A model generated the notes under the pieces. The model was given only the letters and a program-made list of their open reading frames with translations, did not search any database and was not told the origin of the DNA. From Rubrivivax sp. (GTDB taxonomy: Bacteria > Pseudomonadota > Gammaproteobacteria > Burkholderiales > Burkholderiaceae_C): DNA of 64,000 nt. Location: positions 1 through 64,000 of the forward strand of contig JALHPF010000023.1 in assembly GCA_022842595.1 (NCBI GenBank), read 5' to 3'. This document shows positions 60,367 through 64,000 of this stretch, in pieces. Every line of letters starts with the position of its first letter. The stretch's first letter is position 1. A program made the position numbers and the translations under genes.

Positions 60367-61242
60367 TCATGTCAATTGGTCCTTCGTGAGCAGAAGAACC
60401 TGGTCGTCGCCTGCACTGGTGGGCAGCCAGATGGCTGGCAGTCGCTTGAAGGCAGCTTCGAAATGCGCACGTTCATTGCCCACTTCCAGCACCAGCACGG
60501 CATCGTCGGTCATGACCTTGGCCACGCCCTTGACGAGGCGGCGGATGAAGTCCATGCCGTCGTGGCCGCCTTCGCGATTGCCGTCCAGCGCAATGGCGGG
60601 TTCGGCCTGGTATTCCGGGGGCAGAGCGGTCATCGAGTCACGGTTCACGTAGGGCGGGTTGCAGAGGATGAGGTCGTAGGTGCCGCGCGCAGCCGCCAGG
60701 CCATTGCCCTGGCGCAGCGTGATGCGGTCTTGCAGGCCGTGGCGTTGCACGTTCTTCGCGGCCACGGCCAAGGCGTCGGCGCTCAGGTCGGTGGCGTCGA
60801 CGCTCACGTCCGGCCAGGCCAGCGCTGCCAGCACGGCCAGGCTGCCGTTGCCGGTGCAGAGGTCGAGTACACGGCGGGTGCGTTCGCTCAGCCAGGTGTC
60901 CAGGGTGCCGTCGGCCAGGGGTTCGGCGATCAGCGAACGTGGCACGATGACACGTTCGTCGACGAAGAAGGGCACCCCTTGCAGCCAGGCCTCACCGGTC
61001 AGGTAGGCGGCCGGGCGGCGGCTGCTGATGCGTTCGTCGATCAGGCTGGCCACCGCGGCGGCCTGGCTGGCATCGACGGGCTGCGCCGCCAGTTCGTCCA
61101 GCGCGTCCAGCGGCAGGCCCAGGCGCCACAGCACCAGCCAGGCGGCTTCGTCGAAGGCGTTGGTGGTGCCATGGCCGAAGGCCACGCCGGCCGCTTCGAG
61201 CCGGGCCGCGGCGGCCTCGACGGTGGCCATGAGGGTTGTCAT
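60367..61242 (-). CDS. prmB: Ribosomal protein L3 glutamine methyltransferase
   Basis: 291 residues. SAM-binding [20 protein letters not shown] (about 125-144), [14 protein letters not shown] and the catalytic NPPY (195-198) in [14 protein letters not shown] are present. The N-terminal helical domain with [20 protein letters not shown] is typical of PrmB rather than PrmC. It methylates a glutamine of ribosomal protein L3. The ATG (61240-61242) overlaps the dapE stop by 4 bases, so the genes are coupled. The last gene of the dap run. Confidence 0.92.
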   Translation of the reverse strand: MTTLMATVEAAAARLEAAGVAFGHGTTNAFDEAAWLVLWRLGLPLDALDELAAQPVDASQAAAVASLIDERISSRRPAAYLTGEAWLQGVPFFVDERVIVPRSLIAEPLADGTLDTWLSERTRRVLDLCTGNGSLAVLAALAWPDVSVDATDLSADALAVAAKNVQRHGLQDRITLRQGNGLAAARGTYDLILCNPPYVNRDSMTALPPEYQAEPAIALDGNREGGHDGMDFIRRLVKGVAKVMTDDAVLVLEVGNERAHFEAAFKRLPAIWLPTSAGDDQVLLLTKDQLT

Positions 61243-62381
61243 GCGAGGAAACGCTCCAGAGTGCCGCGGTAGATGCGAGCCAGCGGTTCGATGGCGTCGA
61301 CGTCGACCCATTCGTCGATCTGGTGAATGCTGGCGTTGACGACGCCGAACTCCATGACCTGCGGCGCCAGGCGCGCAATGAAGCGGCCGTCGGACGTGCC
61401 GCCGGTGGTGGACAGTTCCGGCGTCACGCCGCACTCGTCGTGGATCGCAGCCACCAGCGCCGCGCTCAGCGTGCCGGGCGGCGTCAGGAAGGGTTCGCCG
61501 CCCAGCGTCCAGTCGATGCGGTGCGGCACGCCATGGCGCTGCAGCGTGGCGTGAACCCGCGCCTTCAGTGCGTCAGGGGTGCTTTCGGTGCTGAAGCGAA
61601 AATTGAAGTCCAGCACCAGTTCGCCGGGAATGACGTTCAGCGCGCCGGTGCCGGCGTGCACGTTGCTCACCTGCCAGCTGGTGGCTGGGAAGAACGCGTT
61701 GCCTTCGTCCCAGCGCATGGCCACCAGTTCGGCCAGGGCTGGCGCCAGCAGGTGCAGCGGGTTGGCGGCCAGCTGCGGGTAGGCGATATGGCCCTGCTGG
61801 CCGATGACGGTGAGGCGGCCGGACAGCGTGCCGCGGCGGCCGTTCTTCACCATGTCGCCGAGCCGTTCCACCGAAGTGGGCTCGCCCACGATGCAGGCAT
61901 CGATGTGTTCGCCACGGGCCTGCAGCAGATCGACGACATGGCGTGTTCCGTGCAGTGCCGGGCCTTCCTCGTCGCTGGTGATGAGCAGGGCGACGCGGCC
62001 GCCATGCAGTGGCCGGGCCTGCACGAAGTCGCAGGCGGCGCGGGTCATCGCCGCGACGGCAGCCTTCATGTCGGCGGCGCCGCGGCCGTACAGGCGGCCT
62101 TCGCGGTGACTGGGTACGAAGGGGTCACTGGTCCAGCGTTCCAGAGGGCCGGTGGGCACGACGTCGGTGTGGCCTGCCAAAGCCAGCGTCGGGCCCGGGC
62201 GGCCGGCGTCGTGCACCGCCCAGAGGTTGGCCACGCGTGCCTCGGGCGGGCCGGCGTCGAGCTGCTCGACGTGGAATCCCGCCGCGGACAGCAGGGCGGC
62301 CAGCAGCTGCTGGCAGCCGGCATCGGCCGGCGTCACGGAACGGCAGGCGATGAGCTGTTCGGCCAGGCGCAGCGTCTGCAT
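61239..62381 (-). CDS. dapE: Succinyl-diaminopimelate desuccinylase
   Basis: 380 residues, M20 peptidase fold. Zinc ligands and catalytic residues are in [16 protein letters not shown] (His, Asp), [13 protein letters not shown] (Asp) and [14 protein letters not shown] (Glu-Glu). [13 protein letters not shown] and [15 protein letters not shown] carry the late His. It frees LL-diaminopimelate from its succinyl form for peptidoglycan and lysine. It follows the PilU-like gene by 35 bases and overlaps prmB. With dapD at the window's end it forms the acylated branch of DAP synthesis. Confidence 0.95.
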   Translation of the reverse strand: MQTLRLAEQLIACRSVTPADAGCQQLLAALLSAAGFHVEQLDAGPPEARVANLWAVHDAGRPGPTLALAGHTDVVPTGPLERWTSDPFVPSHREGRLYGRGAADMKAAVAAMTRAACDFVQARPLHGGRVALLITSDEEGPALHGTRHVVDLLQARGEHIDACIVGEPTSVERLGDMVKNGRRGTLSGRLTVIGQQGHIAYPQLAANPLHLLAPALAELVAMRWDEGNAFFPATSWQVSNVHAGTGALNVIPGELVLDFNFRFSTESTPDALKARVHATLQRHGVPHRIDWTLGGEPFLTPPGTLSAALVAAIHDECGVTPELSTTGGTSDGRFIARLAPQVMEFGVVNASIHQIDEWVDVDAIEPLARIYRGTLERFLA

Positions 62382-62416
62382 TCAGGGCTGGCGCAGGCGC
62401 TGCGGGCAGCACGACA

Positions 62417-63607
62417 TCACTTGCGCACGCTCCATGGCGTTTCGTTGGCCGGGCGCGAGTCTTCGGCGTGCGATTCGATCGTGATTTCGGTGAAGGTCGG
62501 CGCGTCGGACTCCTCGCGCTTGGGCGTCACGCGCGAAATCGGCGCCTGGTCGTTCTGCAGCCGCCACAGCAGGTTGGTCGGCGAGTCGGCATGCGACAGG
62601 CCTTCGTCGCGGCTGATCACGCCTGCCTCGATCAAGCGGGCGATGTCCTGCTCGAAGGTCTGCGAACCCTCGGCCAGGCTCTTTTCCATCGCCGCCTTGA
62701 CGTCACTGATGTCGCCCTTTTCGATCATCTCGCTGACGAGCTGCGAGTTCAGCAGCACTTCCACCGCCGCCACGCGGCCGCCGCTGTTGGCGCGCAGCAG
62801 GCGCTGGCTGACGATGGCGCGCAGGCCGCTGGCCAGGTCGGACAGCAGGGTCGGCCGTGCCTCAGGGGCGTAGAACGACAGGATGCGGCCCAGTGCGTGG
62901 TAGCTGTTGTTGGCATGCAGCGTGGCCAGCACGAGGTGGCCCGAGAGCGAGTAGCTGATCGCCGCCGTCATGGTTTCGCGGTCGCGGATCTCGCCGATCA
63001 GGATGCAGTCCGGCGCCTGGCGCAGCGCGTTCTTCAGCGCCACCTGCAAGGTCTGCGTGTCGCGGCCGACTTCACGCTGGTTGACGATGCTCTTCTTGTT
63101 GGTGAACAGGAATTCGATCGGGTCCTCGATGGTGAGGATGTGGCCAGTCATCTGCGTGTTGCGGAACTCCAGCATCGACGCGAGCGTCGTGCTCTTGCCG
63201 GTGCCGGTGGCGCCCACCATCAGGATCAGGCCGCGCTTTTCAACCACCAGCTGCTTCAGCAGCGGCGGCACACCCAGGCTGTCCAGCTCGGGAATGATGA
63301 ACGGGATGCAGCGGAACACCGCGGCGATGGACCCACGCTGCTTGAAGGCCGACAACCGGAAGCTGCCCACCCGCGGGATGCCGATGCCGACGTTCAGCTC
63401 GCCGGTGTCGTCGAGCTCTTCCAGCTGCTGCGGCGTCAGCAGTTCGGCCAGCAACTGGCGCGTCTGCGTGGTGCTCAGGACCTGGTCGGACAATTGCAGG
63501 ATCTGGCCGTGGATCTTGATCAGGATCGGCGTGTTGGCCGACATGTACACGTCGGACGCGTTCTTCTCCGCCATCAGGCGCAAGACACGTTCCAGGTTGT
63601 TGGACAT
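62417..63607 (-). CDS. PilT/PilU-type twitching motility ATPase
   Basis: 396 residues. Walker A GATGTGKSTT, Asp box in LTIEDPIEFLF, Walker B CILIGEIRDRETM and His box HLVLATLHANNSYHALGRIL are all present. The N-terminal MAEKNASDVYMSANTPILIK is typical of PilT/PilU. At 396 residues, with an acidic C-terminal tail (PKREESDAPTFTEITIES), it is longer than PilT (about 345) and nearer to PilU. It should power pilus retraction together with a main PilT. It lies between dapD (32 bases upstream) and dapE (35 bases), an arrangement I associate with Burkholderiales. No pilus genes are near. Confidence 0.9.
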   Translation of the reverse strand: MSNNLERVLRLMAEKNASDVYMSANTPILIKIHGQILQLSDQVLSTTQTRQLLAELLTPQQLEELDDTGELNVGIGIPRVGSFRLSAFKQRGSIAAVFRCIPFIIPELDSLGVPPLLKQLVVEKRGLILMVGATGTGKSTTLASMLEFRNTQMTGHILTIEDPIEFLFTNKKSIVNQREVGRDTQTLQVALKNALRQAPDCILIGEIRDRETMTAAISYSLSGHLVLATLHANNSYHALGRILSFYAPEARPTLLSDLASGLRAIVSQRLLRANSGGRVAAVEVLLNSQLVSEMIEKGDISDVKAAMEKSLAEGSQTFEQDIARLIEAGVISRDEGLSHADSPTNLLWRLQNDQAPISRVTPKREESDAPTFTEITIESHAEDSRPANETPWSVRK

Positions 63608-63639
63608 CTCGGCTCCGCTGCTTTCAGGTCAACAGGACA

Positions 63640-64000
63640 TCATGCCCGGAGCAATTCGTTGATGCTGGTCTTGGCGCGGGTCTGGGCGTCGACTTTTTTC
63701 ACGATCACCGCGCAATAGAGGCTGTAGGTGCCGTCGGCGCTGGGCAGGTTGCCGGAAACCACCACGCTGCCGGCGGGAATTCGGCCGTAGCTGACGGTGC
63801 CGGTGGCGCGGTCGAAGATCTTGGTGCTCTGGCCGATGTAGACCCCCATCGAGATGACCGAGTTTTCTTCGACGATGACGCCTTCGACCACTTCGCTGCG
63901 CGCGCCGATGAAGCAGTTGTCCTCGATGATGGTGGGGTTGGCCTGCAGCGGTTCGAGCACGCCGCCGATGCCCACGCCGCCGCTCAGGTGCACGTTCTTG
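63640..64000 (-). CDS. dapD: Tetrahydrodipicolinate N-succinyltransferase (C-terminal part)
   Basis: The window ends inside this gene; about 120 codons of the C-terminus remain. [39 protein letters not shown] and [20 protein letters not shown] form the left-handed beta-helix with its hexapeptide-repeat turns, and the end [20 protein letters not shown] is typical of DapD. It transfers succinyl from succinyl-CoA in diaminopimelate synthesis. It lies upstream of the PilU-like gene, dapE and prmB, probably in the same operon. The start is beyond position 64000. Confidence 0.95.
   Translation of the reverse strand, partial: KNVHLSGGVGIGGVLEPLQANPTIIEDNCFIGARSEVVEGVIVEENSVISMGVYIGQSTKIFDRATGTVSYGRIPAGSVVVSGNLPSADGTYSLYCAVIVKKVDAQTRAKTSINELLRA

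Overview
The window is a gene-dense, very GC-rich stretch of bacterial chromosome. Gene content points to a betaproteobacterium of the order Burkholderiales, most likely of the Leptothrix/Rubrivivax/Ideonella/Roseateles type. The basis is the combination of imuA-imuB, a phaC-phaA-phaB polyester operon, a dapD-pilU-like-dapE-prmB run, a Bug/TctC solute-binding protein, a high-potential iron-sulfur protein, a PEP-CTERM surface protein and a LapG-LapD pair. This is inferred from gene families, not from a database search. I saw no rRNA, tRNA, CRISPR array, prophage or insertion-sequence transposase.

Layout. 1-1870: end of imuA and complete imuB (mutagenic translesion synthesis); the usual third partner dnaE2 does not follow. 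1926-4425: an accessory island of four opposite-strand genes, with a SUKH (SMI1/KNR4) protein, an Imm5-like protein and two unknowns; it resembles a set of orphan immunity genes. 4643-10728: a GntR-regulated divergon, with a two-domain FAD/Fe-S D-2-hydroxyacid dehydrogenase on one side and a class V aminotransferase plus a Bug binding protein on the other. 10753-19313: HPF-like protein, a self-regulated TetR-hydrolase-thioesterase operon, two acetyltransferase genes (one a double-domain fusion), a META lipoprotein, an esterase, trpS, purN, a DUF1653 gene and an RsmB-type RNA methyltransferase. 19513-24647: a fatty-acid desaturase preceded by an FNR-like box, a 640-base structured intergenic repeat island, HiPIP, and lapG-lapD. 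24666-31571: Nudix, FAH-family hydrolase, MaiA-like GST, PgeF and phaCAB.

31603-37275 (minus strand) is a probable operon map-glnD-mnmH-DUF2189-DUF2788, divergent from purL (37345-41334). purL is coupled to an unusual VOC-RidA fusion gene and a nitronate monooxygenase-like gene. 43576-53848: S9 peptidase, Tim44-like protein, DUF456 and YdcF proteins, glutaryl-CoA dehydrogenase, msrA, two small unknown genes, a penicillin-acylase-family enzyme and a Cdd1-type helix-hairpin-helix protein. 53853-58247: lexA divergent from an asparaginase gene, whose 3' end overlaps the end of a PEP-CTERM protein gene on the other strand; then ohr and ohrR. 58317-64000: ABC-F ATPase, prmB, dapE, a PilU-like ATPase and the end of dapD.

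Two self-regulated genes (tetR and ohrR) share one promoter layout: the repressor palindrome fills the spacer between -35 and -10, and the -10 box lies 6 bases from the ATG, so transcription should begin at the start codon. Several other genes show a -10-like box at the same distance. This suggests that leaderless mRNAs are common in this organism. The observations most worth following are this promoter pattern, the immunity-like island, the VOC-RidA fusion and the structured repeat island between the desaturase and HiPIP genes.
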